From: Apostichopus japonicus
Lineage: Eukaryota > Echinodermata > Holothuroidea > Aspidochirotida > Stichopodidae
Assembly: GCF_037975245.1 (NCBI RefSeq)
Contig: NC_092576.1
Span: forward strand, 14,898,611 to 14,962,610
Direction of reading: 5' to 3'
Length of the DNA stretch: 64,000 bases
Shown: positions 11,003 to 21,989 of the stretch, piece by piece
Position numbering within the stretch: the stretch's first letter is position 1
Layout: every line of letters begins with the position of its first letter
Program-made: the position numbers and the translations under genes
Notes under the pieces: model-generated
The model's input: the letters and a program-made list of their open reading frames with translations, nothing else
Told to the model about the DNA's origin: nothing
Databases searched by the model: none

Positions 11003-13140
11003 ACAAGCTCTTCTGCATGGAAACGTAGTGCAAAAACATCAGGACAGCAAGGCTTCTTTGGAGTATGCCTTTTCATCTTGCATTTCTTAATGGCAGGATT
11101 TATAGAGGAATTTTAGACCAGTTTCACTACATGATGAACGGCTGAAATATATGGTCATTAATGATTTCTTGCATGATAATATTTGGACAGACAAACAAGA
11201 CAAATGAATGGAAATATTAATTTAATTTAAAATTTATTGCAAATTTAATTCTCCTTCATGATCTCTGCTGCATAAGATAAATACATTTCTATAAAATGAC
11301 AAAAGTGGTGCAAGACTCGTGCAACATCCTACGTCTATTGTGACATAGAACAACTGTATCTGTTGCTTTATTTTTAGTACAAGCTGTTTCAAATACTTTG
11401 TTTTATAAAAATCATCCAATTTCCCTTCTACTTTTAATACTAATGCTTGACAACAACAGATAGTCTGACATCTAGTAATTTTGAAATCTTGGGGATCTCA
11501 AGACAAAATGACATTCACATGGAAAATAAAGGTTATATAAATCAAAGTAAATCATGCTTTGGCGTCCACAGTTGTAGCCTAGCAGTATTTGTTGGTCAGG
11601 CAATCAATATAAGGCAGGCTATACTGTTAATCTAATTATCGACAGGCTGTGAATGTGAACTATGGTGAAAATACTTGGGAATTCCTTTTCATGTGATATA
11701 TTTTAAGATTGGGCAATGCCTAGCTGGTTGGAAAGGGTACTTGGGAAGCAATATAAAATCATATGGTATAGGAGCAGAGGGTTTGTGTAGGGTGTTTTCG
11801 TGTGTTCATGACATGTCAACGATCGCATCATGATATATTGCCTGCACAGTCAGGCAGTGCATTATTCATTAGAAGGTATTTCCAAACGAATATCTCACTA
11901 TGCACAACTGGTATTGATAAACACCAAAACGTTTGTTGCTACGATGTATTGTTAATGGGTATAAAGGCCTCTAAGCTATATCATTTATTTTCAACAAAAA
12001 TCAGCTGAAAGTTATGTTGCATTTGCTCCAAATATGCCAGATACTCAAATAAAAACTGTTTTTGTACCACCTGTAGAAAATTTACCTCACTGGGACATTC
12101 TGTCCTTTGCATGTTCTTTTAAAATGTCTGAGAAAAATTTTGGAGATTATAAAGACCTCGAGAAAAGTACTTCTCGATGTCACGATACAACTTTGTGGCC
12201 TATACAGACTACCTTCAAATGACATGCTGCTGGTCACACTAAGTATCTGGTTTAACATAAACACTGGGAAAGGAGGCTGTGTGAGAACCAGTTCTACTAC
12301 ACTCACATTGTTTAGTGTTAGTCAAAGTATCTCAATGACTATTGTTCAAATGTTGGAAAAGATAAAAAAAAAAATGAATTAGGGCTAATTGGGAAATGCA
12401 AGCTGAAGCCAGTGAAATCATATTTGTACACAATTCAGAAAACTTGGTATCAGTTAACATTTCTCTTGCTTTTGTCTACATATTTGGCCCACCTTTTCCT
12501 TTGACATTAAATAAATATTCTTTGCACTAAAAGTTTAGTCTTGACACAGTCAACAGCATAATCACCTGAATGCTTCACTGGGGAGCATCCAAGGCCAGTC
12601 AACACTGAAAATAAAACTATTATGATCTAATATTTGATGATCACAATGACCAAATTTGATTGATATCAAACTTTAATACAAGTAGGAATTTTGGCTTTTC
12701 CATGATTTGAAGCTGACCTCTGAAGACTTTGAAGCAGACCTGTTTTTTTTTTCTTAATTCAACCCCTAGATAAATGCTTACCTCAACAAGTTTGGCAAGA
12801 AGTCTTCAATGGCCTTAAAGTTCAACCAGTGCTGATGGACAGTCAAATGCTTACCATGACAATTCGAACTCAATCAACTAGTTGAGCTACAAAAACGTTT
12901 ATTCAGTTGCAACAACTACATAATGCATCACAGATAAAGAAACTATATTCCAGTTGCTACTTGCCTCGATATACTTGAATGGCATATGAGGACAGCTGTC
13001 AAGTAGCATGTATGCATAAACCAGATTGGTTTCTATGATCCAACATGAATATAATTTCATATGAATGGGACATACTGACACACTTGATCTTAGTAATACA
13101 GCAAGAAGTGACAAACAGTATATTCACAATGACAGATGCT
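11003..13140. other. Intergenic, nothing recognised
   Basis: No frame longer than about 90 codons and none with recognisable similarity. Confidence 0.4.
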
Positions 13141-13149
13141 GACACAAAT

Positions 13150-13550
13150 GACCACTGATAGCCTGCTTCTACTCACTCAATGTGATACATGAACATACTA
13201 CAGTAAATATGAGATCTCTTCCAGCTTCCTCGTCTTGAGATATCAAGTTTTAAAGGTTTACCAAATTTGACCACTGTTGGTCTCCACAATAACAAAGGCC
13301 TCTTGTGGCCATGTGGTATACTTACAGACTAAATATGATATCTGTTCAGCTTCCTTTCTTGAACTTATAATTTTTACAAGGTTTTCACAACTTGAACCCT
13401 GTTTACCCTTTGACATCCACCCCAAAAATAGGGTATAATCAATGTGATTCACATACAAATGTGACATTTTCCCAAGCTTCCCTTCTTGAGATAGCGTGTG
13501 TGAAGCTAGGTGTCATACCACACACACAAGTATTAATGCATAGGTTTATT
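13150..13550. repeat. Interspersed ~130-bp repeat family, two to three diverged units
   Basis: Units contain ATACTAAATATGATATCTG, CAGCTTCC and CTTGAGATAT blocks followed by a GGTTTTCACAA block. The same blocks recur at 16550-16650 and 17560-17700 around the hAT element. Confidence 0.55.
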
Positions 13551-14491
13551 AAATCAGCAAACAAATTAAGCATTGATATTGAGATGACGCAATATGACAA
13601 ATCATTTCTTTCTAACCCATACCGTCACGACTCTAAGTTTATGCTTAGAACTAACAATGAAATGTATGCTATATCAAGTGAGCTTGCTTCCCTCATCTTG
13701 GAAAGATAATTGTTCTGCTTGTTTTAGCCAATTTTCTGTTAATTATTACCTCAGCAAAGCATAGCAGAACAGAATTTAAAAAATTAGATGGTGAATGTAA
13801 AAATTCCATTAACCTGAAGAAAGACGAACTAACTGCCATTTACTGTCCTGGATGTGACACATGAGTTTATAGATTACAACTACCAATAGAACAACTTAAT
13901 TTCTATGTGTGGTAAAATATATGCTTGTTATGTGAGACTTTTGTTAGAATTGTGTCACCATAGAGTACTTTGAACTTCACAATCAACAAAAACCATCCCA
14001 GGATTTACTTCTACCATCATTCTGACTGGAGTTCTCTGGCAACATTGCTCTTGATTCAACCTTACAATGACATTACTTATGCATTATAAGATAATAGAAA
14101 TACTAATTCTATTCAGTATACTACTTGTGTGCACATTTTTCTCCTTGCCAGGGGGAGAAAAACAGACCCTTTGATACATATGGAGGGGGAGGAAGTGTGT
14201 GTGTGAGGGGGGTGGGGGTTATGAATTGAATTGAAACCAATCTAGTGTGGTTTGAACAGAGGGAATGTGTGAATTAAATATTGCTTAATATAATGACACT
14301 TATTGCCGGTTCCAAAAAGTGCTATCTGATGGCATTTATGCTTTGTTTTTCTTGTTGTTTGCTGTTTTTAATCTATCTTGCACATATAAACATACTTAAA
14401 CTTTAAGCGGGATTTTTTTTCTGGAATTGTCTATCAGTGGGGGTGGGGGGACAAACAATAACGATATGCATGAAAGAAAGAAACCTTTTTA
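13551..14491. other. Intergenic, nothing recognised
   Basis: An open frame ends at 13709 (plus strand) but overlaps the repeat family and has no recognisable domain. G-rich simple stretches near 14180-14220 and 14435-14450. Confidence 0.4.
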
Positions 14492-14619
14492 TCATAAATT
14501 ATCAAGTTCTTGTCTTAACCACTGGTTGTTATACTCAAACATCTGATCATCTCCAACCTCATCATATTCAGCTTGGATAGCCCTGGTGAAATGCTCTGAC
14601 CCTTGGCACCAACCTAAAC
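14492..14619 (-). CDS. Candidate terminal exon, unknown protein
   Basis: On the minus strand an acceptor (ATATTTAG) precedes an open segment reading GSEHFTRAIQAEYDEVGDDQ, then a short tail and TGA at 14492-14494. The acidic, non-repetitive composition suggests real coding. The upstream partner is probably 14748-14870. No domain is recognised. It may be the last exon of the integrase gene further upstream on the same strand, but the splice phases I can see do not join cleanly to 18106-18310. Confidence 0.35.
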
Positions 14620-14747
14620 CTAAATATAAAAGTTTAAAATTATTAACTAAATAGAGAAGTTAATAAGTAACCACATTCAAGCTAAAAAAAATGCATGTTT
14701 ACACCACATATCATATTGAAAAGATAATTGTGCATCAGGATCATTAC

Positions 14748-14870
14748 TTTGGTAAGCTTTTGCGCAGTAGACTACAGGCTGCTTCAGCTTCTGTTTCGGT
14801 GCAACCTGTGACAAGGTGGTAGAGATGGTCCACAGCATGAGAGACAAGAACGTCATTGAGGTAACTCAGC
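14748..14870 (-). CDS. Candidate internal exon, unknown protein
   Basis: A strong acceptor (TTTTCTGCAG) and a GTAATG donor frame an open segment reading LSYLNDVLVSHAVDHLYHLV, then a segment rich in E, A and C. Open throughout in one frame. It precedes the exon at 14492-14619 on the same strand. Function not recognised. Confidence 0.4.
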
Positions 14871-15059
14871 CTGCAGAAAAGGACGCATGAATAGTAAGCA
14901 TTGCTTCAAAGTTACAGAAATTAAATAGAAAGTAAATATTACTGTGAAAACATGATTTCAGCAATCATTTCGAATGGGTACTTCAAATAAATGTATGTTG
15001 CAGCATTCGGTAATAACAAGGTGAAGCATTGAGACTAGCAATATTGTTTATTGCCACAA

Positions 15060-15492
15060 ATGCAGATCTGATCCTCCATGAGCATGCGAGCATTCAGACT
15101 GTAGCAAATTGATCCCCCAATTGTGGGTCTGATCCACCGTGAGCATGTATGGAGTATATTCAGACTAGCATGTTGTTCGCCCTTGTGGGTCTGATCCTCC
15201 TTAACCATGCAATAATTTATACTATAGGATGTTGATCACCCAAATTGTAGGGTCTGATCATCCTTGAGCATGCGAGAATGCAAACTATAGCAAGTTGATC
15301 GCCCTTGTAGGTCTCGTCCTACTTGAGCATGTGAGATTCAGACTAGCAAGTTGATCACCTCATTTGTGGGGTCTGCTTGATCCTCCTTAAGCATGCGATT
15401 ATTCAGAGTATAGCAACTTGAATCCCCAAGTGTGGGATCTGATCCTCCTTGAGCATGCGAGCATTCAGATATACAGTATGGCAAGTTGATAG
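15060..15492. repeat. ~72-bp tandem repeat, about six diverged copies
   Basis: Each unit contains a GTCTGATCCTCCTTGAGCAT block, a CATTCAGACTATAGCAAGTT block and a TGATC-GCCC spacer. Divergence between copies is high, so the array is old. Confidence 0.8.
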
Positions 15493-16652
15493 CCTATTGA
15501 AGTCTGTACGCATTCCTGTGTATTGTATCAAGGCCAAGCTTAGAGTGAGATCTGATCAAGTGTGACCTATTTGCAGCACTAAGGTCACGTCTCGACGTAA
15601 GTTAGTGTTAGATTCAAATTTTCTGGCAGGACTGGGCCAAGAGTTCAAGCACTCAATCACACAAAGTAAAATTCATGACAAGGCAAGGCTTAGGGCGATA
15701 AACTTACAAACAATGATATGACCAGAAGGACTGGATCCCATTTTCAATAAAAAATTAATTTAAATGCAGTGCTTAACCGTTGAAAGTATACATATCATTA
15801 CTATATAGCACAACAAAAGTTTGCAACAAGTAGCGAAACATCTCAAAGCGTTTGGCCGAGCGATGATGATAGGTAACAGGTAGAGCACCTTTATCATTAA
15901 TATTAATCACTATTTGTTTCTGCTTGAATTTTGAGAGTTGCTTAAGCACTACAAAACTTTGCTTGTAACTGCCAATGTATACCACTGAGGTTGGTATCAG
16001 TAACTGCATGATTTTGGAGTGCATATAATCCCACTTTAATTAAATATTTAACACTTACTGTACTTCAAACTTTTTGAGTTTCTTCAATTGGTCATACAAC
16101 TGTTTCGTGGAACTTGAAGAAAAACTGTTGCAAACAGATCTCTGTTGAATCAAAGCAAAGAACACAATCATAGCACACTGGAAACTTACTTAACCATGAT
16201 TTGTAAAAATAGGCCTTAGGAAAATATTTTGAAAAACTTGCCACTTGGCCAGTGTAAAAGGATTCCCTCTCTCCTTCAGCTATCATAGCACAGAAAATTC
16301 CTTAGGAATATTATTATAATATTACTCATATTACTAGCAATATTGTGAGCAATGCCATGTGCTTCTTTCAAATAGCATTAATTCAATGATGTAACATGAG
16401 CAGTTTTTTTTTTCATGAATCTGACATAATTTATAGTTATAGGGTGTACAACTTACCCCCCATCTTAGTAAAGCAGTGTTGTGACAAACAATAAATTTGC
16501 AATATCACAGGCTATCCTGAAATGATGATGACCTCAACAACAGGTTTCTTTTACTAATTGTGATACATCAACATACTAAATATGACATCTGTCCATTTGA
16601 AATATTGTGTAAAACATGGTTTTCACAATTTGAACCCTCAAACGATCCATTG
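15493..16652. other. Intergenic, nothing recognised
   Basis: No supported coding or structural feature apart from the repeat-family fragment near 16550. Confidence 0.4.
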
Positions 16653-16660
16653 ACCTCAGC

Positions 16661-16766
16661 CATAGGCGTACGAGGCAGGGGGGGGGGGCAGTCTTAAAAA
16701 ACAAATTTCCAGAGGACAAGAAATTCGGGCAAAAGTCCTGAAAAATTCTGGCAGCCTATGAGGATA

Positions 16767-16809
<43 letters not shown>

Positions 16810-17527
16810 TATATATATATAAATATGCAGTAGCTTGCCCAAATTTTTTTCAAATTTTTGCCCGACAATTCATTGATTTTCTTTATGTAGCATCATGATG
16901 CCCGAATATTTCCGTGTAACACCACCGTAAGCGCAGCTCACCTGGGCTACCACGCTTTTTGCACGATCAATTTTTTTTCTAACTAGTGAGTGTATATAAG
17001 AAACATTTTCTTTTTGATGGAATGGGTGGTGGGGGGGGGGGGGAGTGCCTACAAGCCTAGAAGTACAGGTTTATCATATTCTTTGTACATTTTATACTGT
17101 TTTGTGAGACAAATTGCAGTCTCACCCGACACAGCGACATTATCCCGCCTACGTGTCGTTGAACAATGTATGTTTTTCTGTAGGTAGCTGAGTACTGTGT
17201 TAAAATAATAAATACGGTAACTAAATATGAGCTTAAAAAATATACTGTCCTATTTTTCCTCTTCAAAGTGATGTAACCATTTTTTCTTCTTCTAATTTGC
17301 CAAATGTTTGGGGAAGTGTAAATTTCTAAAATGTGAGATTATAAAATAAAGAATGTTTATATGCAACTTGCAAGGCCTCAGATGTGCCGTTTCCGGCAAT
17401 CTGAGAGGCTTGTTCTTGTACGCTACGCGCCAACCGATGGTGGCGCTCCGCTTAGATAGTGTCACGGGAACTTTCGGACACAAAACTTTCTGCCCCCCCC
17501 AAACTAAAATGGTCCCGTACGCCTATG
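16661..17527. mobile_element. hAT-type non-autonomous element with 8-bp target duplication
   Basis: CATAGGCGTACG at the left end is inverted at the right end. ACCTCAGC flanks both ends directly (16653-16660 and 17528-17535), a perfect 8-bp target-site duplication as made by hAT transposases. The interior has a TA microsatellite (16771-16820), G and C runs, and near the right end a conserved motif (17421-17460) shared with two other places. No transposase frame: it is a deletion derivative or MITE. It inserted into an older interspersed repeat. Confidence 0.85.
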
Positions 17528-17535
17528 ACCTCAGC

Positions 17536-18105
17536 CCACAACATTAGGCTTCTGACCCGAATGACCTTTGACCTCAAACAATACGATACCCTTCTTTTAC
17601 TCAACAATGTACTCTTTTGCACAAACTATGGGATCAATCTAAGCTTCGATTCTTGAGAAATCGTGTTTACAATGTGGGACACGCAAACACACGCCAGCAT
17701 GAATGAATAGGTTACAATTATTATCAAAGCCTGGAAAGCTGCTCTTCAGAACTTGAACATTAAATTGCAGTTTCAAACTAACATCACATAAAATTATCTT
17801 CTCGAAACTAAAACAAATGAAGTTTAATTTCTGAAAACAATTGTCAGGAAACTGAAGTTTTCTTCCAATTAACTTATTCCTGTCTTTATTATTGTTGGCA
17901 ATAATGGTTAATTTGTTAGGCCATTAAGTCGAAACTGATTTATTGTGTGAAGGCAGCTACAGTCCTTTACCTTCACATAAGCCAGCAAATACTCAGAACT
18001 GATTAAGTTGCTGATTATTTTTAAGGAAATTTGGAGGAATCATGCCAATCCTCCTCCTCCCCCACTCCCCCCCCCCAAAAAAAAAATACTGCAAAGAAAT
18101 CTTAC
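17536..18105. other. Repeat-family remnant and intergenic
   Basis: 17560-17700 continues the repeat family interrupted by the hAT element; beyond it nothing is recognised. Confidence 0.4.
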
Positions 18106-18310
18106 TTGTGCAAAATTCTTTAAGAAAAATTGAATTGAATTTCTTCTTCTGAGGAAGGCCTGTGGTACTGTTCATAAGTGTGTACAGTCCTTTCTCATTC
18201 ACAGCCTTCACTTCATACGGCCCAATTAGCCAAGAGTTTTCAAGCTTCCCTCCTATTCGGGCATCCTTTCTAGCATTCCGTACGAGAACACTGGAACCAA
18301 CTTCGAAGCT
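18106..18310 (-). pseudogene. Integrase C-terminal domain exon
   Basis: Intact frame: FEVGSSVLVRNARKDARIGG, then a segment with GPYEVKAV and KGLYTLMN, ending in KKKFNSIFLKEF. This matches the SH3-like C-terminal fold of Ginger/GIN-type integrases (G-S-x-V-L-x-x-N, G-P-Y, K-G-L-x-x-L). Donor CACAA/GTAAGA suggests at least one more exon. Confidence 0.65.
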
Positions 18311-18418
18311 CTGAATAAAATAAAATCCAGCAGATATACGTAAACATCATAATACAATGCATATGTTGCCATTCATTTAACTACAACTTCAATGTACAAC
18401 ATAGCATTATATAATTAC

Positions 18419-18584
18419 CTTTTTTGGTGCCTATTATCCAAATTCTTTTTTTGCCGTTCTTAGGCTTTGCCAATTTTTTCTTTCACAACACCTTTGATTA
18501 TGTCCCACGACTGTGACATGAGTTGAAAAACCCTCTCCCATGGAATACATGGAGTCTTCCATGTCGACTGGTAACAATGGCTCT
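18419..18584 (-). pseudogene. Integrase exon, linker to C-terminal domain
   Basis: Reads EPLLPVDMEDSMYSMGEG, then after a frameshift VVKEKIGKA, TAA, ERQKKN. The TAA takes the place of an expected CAA. Acceptor ATATCCAG; donor AAG/GTAATT. Confidence 0.6.
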
Positions 18585-19120
18585 CTGGATATATGAAGAT
18601 AAATTAACAATCGATTATTCACAACACTTTGTTGACTGAAGAATAAATACATTTTTATATATTTTATTTTCACTATTAAGACCATTGAACCAGAAATTTG
18701 AGTCACATCACATACTCAATCCAGCACAAATATAAAACCCTTATATATATTCTGTGCTGTTATAGGTCCAACTTGCATACCAGCCAATTATGATAAATAT
18801 ATAGTATATGAAAAACGAAACCAATGTCAGTGGCTTTAATTGCATGTATCTTTTAAATTAATGGGCATGCATTTACAGTTTAATGAATGCTCATATTTTG
18901 TACTTGCTGCAGAGTGTACCATATACAGGGTTAATATTTATTTGTTTAGATATTGTAACTTAAATTGGGTTATTGATGGTCCTCTATTTAGCGGTTTTTC
19001 CCAGGACCTGGGATGTGTCAAATTAGATTTTATCGTACAGAGGACTGGTGTAGCTATGCAAGATTTGTCCAAACTCTCTTATCTCTGATTGCTTTTTCTC
19101 TGTATATGGTCAATTCCATG

Positions 19121-20802
19121 GTGACTCGCGTGACATTTTTACTCAAATTCCTCTCTATTTGATATCATTAAACAAATAAAGAAATTACCTGGGAGGAAAG
19201 CATTCATGTAGCAGTGAAGGTACGCCTTAATGCTTACAACAGTAGACAAAAAATATTTATACCTCAAGTATTGGGGGTGAAATTGGCGAAAAACTAAACG
19301 TGACTCGCGTGACAGTTACTATTAGCAAAAATCAGAATGCACACACAATGTTCGATTTCTTATGTCTTATTAAAATTTTTCCAGTCACTTTTTATAATCA
19401 TACTGAAGTTGAAAAACACCTCTACCTCAATTGCTATGCAACTTTGAAAAAATGTTGTAATGCATGAAAATAATAGTGAAGATGTAATGTGACTCGCGTG
19501 ACAAGAAAACGTGACTCGCGTGACAAGTTCACTTTTCGGATAGTTCTAGACCAAATGCAGTAGTGAATCGAAGGTTTATATCTTGCATAGTGAAATAAAA
19601 CATTCATTGGTCTAGAAAGTGTCCAAAAGGTACTTCCCTTGGGTATGTCCAGACGATATTAATGTCCCCGAGTTACCTTTATGATTGCAGACAGTAGGTA
19701 ATATACTGTACGGGTAGTACAGTTGTTCAGGCAATATATCTTGTCAATTAATATTTATAACAATATTTAGTCTGTTGAAGTCACTCATTTGAAAGTTCTA
19801 AGAAACAGATCTATCAAAATGTGATTCAAATTACCTCTCATTTGTAGTATTTGAATAAACCAAAAGTGTAATATTTGAGAAGATACATTCGCTCATAGGA
19901 TTTTGGGAATGATTGAGCACTTAAAACCTTAAGGTTGTCAAGTCATATCACATGGCAGTGCCAGATGCAAATATAGATTATGTTTTTGTATATTACTAAA
20001 AAATCAATGACATGTGCTAACTTTACAAATGTGGTGATAAAACAGGCATTATATTGCAAATAAATATTCATGATTTTAAATTCTGATATTTCAATGAAAG
20101 TATTATAATTAGTTGCATCATGTGTGCCCATATTATTCAAGTTGCCTAATTAAAGGGGAATGCATATGATATCTTTGATCAGTGATTCATTCATCAAACT
20201 ATAACATCCCTGTAATTTTCACACAGTAAATAGGTAGAAACACTATCTTGAATTGACGTGACTCGTGTGACGTGACTTGCGTGACATTCGTAAAGGGTGA
20301 TTTTCTGCAAAATTTGAATATCTTCTGAAAAGGAAACTTTAGTAACTCTTTGGTATCTATGTGACGACTTGATATTAATTATTTGGAGTAAAACTTTTGT
20401 GCAGGCAAGGAGAAAAAAACAAAAACAGTCAATTTTGTGACTCACATGACAGTAAATCGAGTGTGTTTACTGTTTTCAATTTACCACTGCTGTCTAATGC
20501 CTTGATGTCAAAATAAAATTGAAGCTATTAAGTGAGCACTATGCTTTAGCAAATATAATTAGTCCAACACACAGTTAATAGTTAGAAACACTATCTTGAA
20601 TTGACGTGACTCGCGTGACGTGACTCGCGTGACATTCGTAAAGGGTGATTTTCTGCAAAATTTGAAAATCTTCTGCAAAGGAAAATTCAGTAATCCTTTT
20701 GGTATCTATGTGAAGACTTGATATTCATTATTTGGAGTAAAACTATTGTGCAGGCAAGGAGAAAAAAAAAACAAAAACAGTCAATTTTGTGACTCGCGTG
20801 AC
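19121..20802. repeat. Ten spaced copies of GTGACTCGCGTGAC
   Basis: Exact copies: 19121, 19300, 19489, 19511, 20606, 20620, 20789. One-mismatch copies: 20258, 20272. A two-mismatch copy (GTGACTCACATGAC): 20437. All are in the same orientation, two pairs directly abut, and sequences between sites differ except within the 348-bp duplication. The motif is itself a direct repeat of GTGAC. It lies within a long intron of the decayed integrase gene. Confidence 0.85.
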
Positions 20803-20915
20803 AGTAAATCAAGGGTATTTTCAATTCACCACTATTGTCTAATGCCTTGATGTAGAAAAAAAATTGAAGCTATTAAGTGATCACTATGCTATAGCAAATA
20901 TAATTAGTCCAAAAA
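20221..20915. repeat. 348-bp tandem duplication
   Basis: The block starting CACACAGTAAATAG (20221) recurs 348 bases on. Copies share the motif pair, the TTTGGTATCTATGTGA block and the single distal motif; a few substitutions and small indels separate them. Confidence 0.85.
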
Positions 20916-21223
20916 ACTGATGATACCTATGATTACTATGTGCAAATCTGCACAAAATGAAATTTCACTGTATTTTTCATAATTGAGTTACTACGGGAAC
21001 CATTTGTTATTACCGACCCCATAATCAAACAAATGATGTTTCGGAGGTGAACATTTTTTTTTTAGTATCTACAAGTATTCTATTTATTGGAAACTTATAC
21101 AATTTTAATGTACAATGATTTTAAATTTTTTGGTATGATGTTGACCTTATCATGGAATTGACCATATGGCCTTAGCAAATGTAAATCTCTATTCAGCAAT
21201 GGTAGGTTTAAATTATTACAAAC

Positions 21224-21512
21224 CTTCCAAACATCACAGCAAAAGGTGAAAGACCTATTGAACCATGTTTGGCTATGGTACCCCATGAGAATTGAAGACA
21301 GCATTTCATCTCAGTCATGTTGGTTTTCATTGACAACCTTGATGAGTGACCTTTGCAGAGTTTGGTTGAATCTTTCATCAAGCCCATTGGTCTGTGGGTG
21401 GTAGCTAGAGGATTCTCTGTGGTCTACCCCTATCATGTCAAACAGGGACTTGTTCAGAGCATTAACAAATTCTCCTCTCTGGTCTGAGATGACAATTTTC
21501 ATGCACCCAAAT
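21224..21512 (-). pseudogene. Integrase exon with second Asp and catalytic Glu region
   Basis: Reads FGCMKIVISDQRGEF, then YHPQTNGLDERFNQTLQRSL, then NENQHD and a TGA. SDQ-x-GEF and YHPQTNG-x2-ER are hallmark integrase blocks, including the second Asp and the Glu of the DDE triad. Beyond the TGA, DEMLSSILMGYHS continues in frame; the SPFAVMFGR block needs a further frameshift. Donor GGAAG/GTTTGT. Confidence 0.75.
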
Positions 21513-21839
21513 CTAAATAAATGGAAACATTTAAATAACTATTGTTAAAGTATTGATTACGAGTAATGTAATGAACTACTGGCATCTGCAGAATGGCTGC
21601 ATGGTTTAATCAGGAAATCATTTCAGCACTGATCTAAAAAAAAAAAGAAGTAAGTTAAAAGCACTGACCATATCCCACTAACATTTTATTGACATTAACT
21701 TAAAAAACAACTTCTATAAATTCCTGTATCCATTTGGCCGCTTTCTGGGTCACAGTTAAAACAGTGCAAATGCAGGTCTGCGTAACTAATCCCATGTAAA
21801 GTAGAAACAAAAGTAGATGGATATTTATCTGGCCATGGT

Positions 21840-21989
21840 TTCAAACAGAAAGTTTGCAACAGTTTTTGCTGTTTTGTTTCTTACAGCAACAGCCTCTGGC
21901 CATTTTGAAAAATAGTCACATAGGGTTTATATGATGTACTTATTTCCATTGATGGTCTCTGGAAGGGGTCCAATCATATCCACACCCAT
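21840..21989 (-). pseudogene. Integrase exon with first catalytic Asp
   Basis: Acceptor TTTTTTTAG, then MGVDMIGPLPETINGNKYI, a stop (TAA), and in the same frame TLCDYFSKWPEAVAV. The D of GVDMIGPL is the expected first acidic residue of the DDE core. The 3' boundary is uncertain; no convincing donor was found. Confidence 0.6.

Larger units (their letters stand above)
18106..21989 (-). pseudogene. Spliced retroviral-type (rve) integrase gene, decayed (Ginger/GIN1/KRBA2-like)
   Basis: Four coding pieces on the minus strand (21989-21840, 21512-21224, 18584-18419, 18310-18106) read through the DDE integrase core and the C-terminal SH3-like part. The join 21224/18584 is exact: ATG TTT GGA AG plus A GAG CCA restores MFGREPLLPVDM. 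Introns within an rve integrase argue against a simple Ty3/Gypsy copy and fit Ginger DNA transposons or their domesticated relatives (GIN1, KRBA2); that is family knowledge plus inference. Breaks seen: TAA after NGNKYII, TGA where Trp is expected after NENQHD, TAA where Gln is expected before ERQKK, and at least two frameshifts. N-terminal zinc-binding exon, reverse transcriptase and LTRs were not found. Confidence 0.65.

Noticed and set aside
13392-13709. 105-codon plus-strand frame
   Set aside because: Its first half is an interspersed repeat and the rest has no recognisable similarity.
15060-15492. Possible CRISPR-like spaced repeats
   Set aside because: Whole unit, including the spacer-like part, is repeated and diverged: an ordinary tandem repeat.
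21224-21989. Ty3/Gypsy retrotransposon
   Set aside because: No LTRs, gag, protease or reverse transcriptase nearby, and the integrase has introns.
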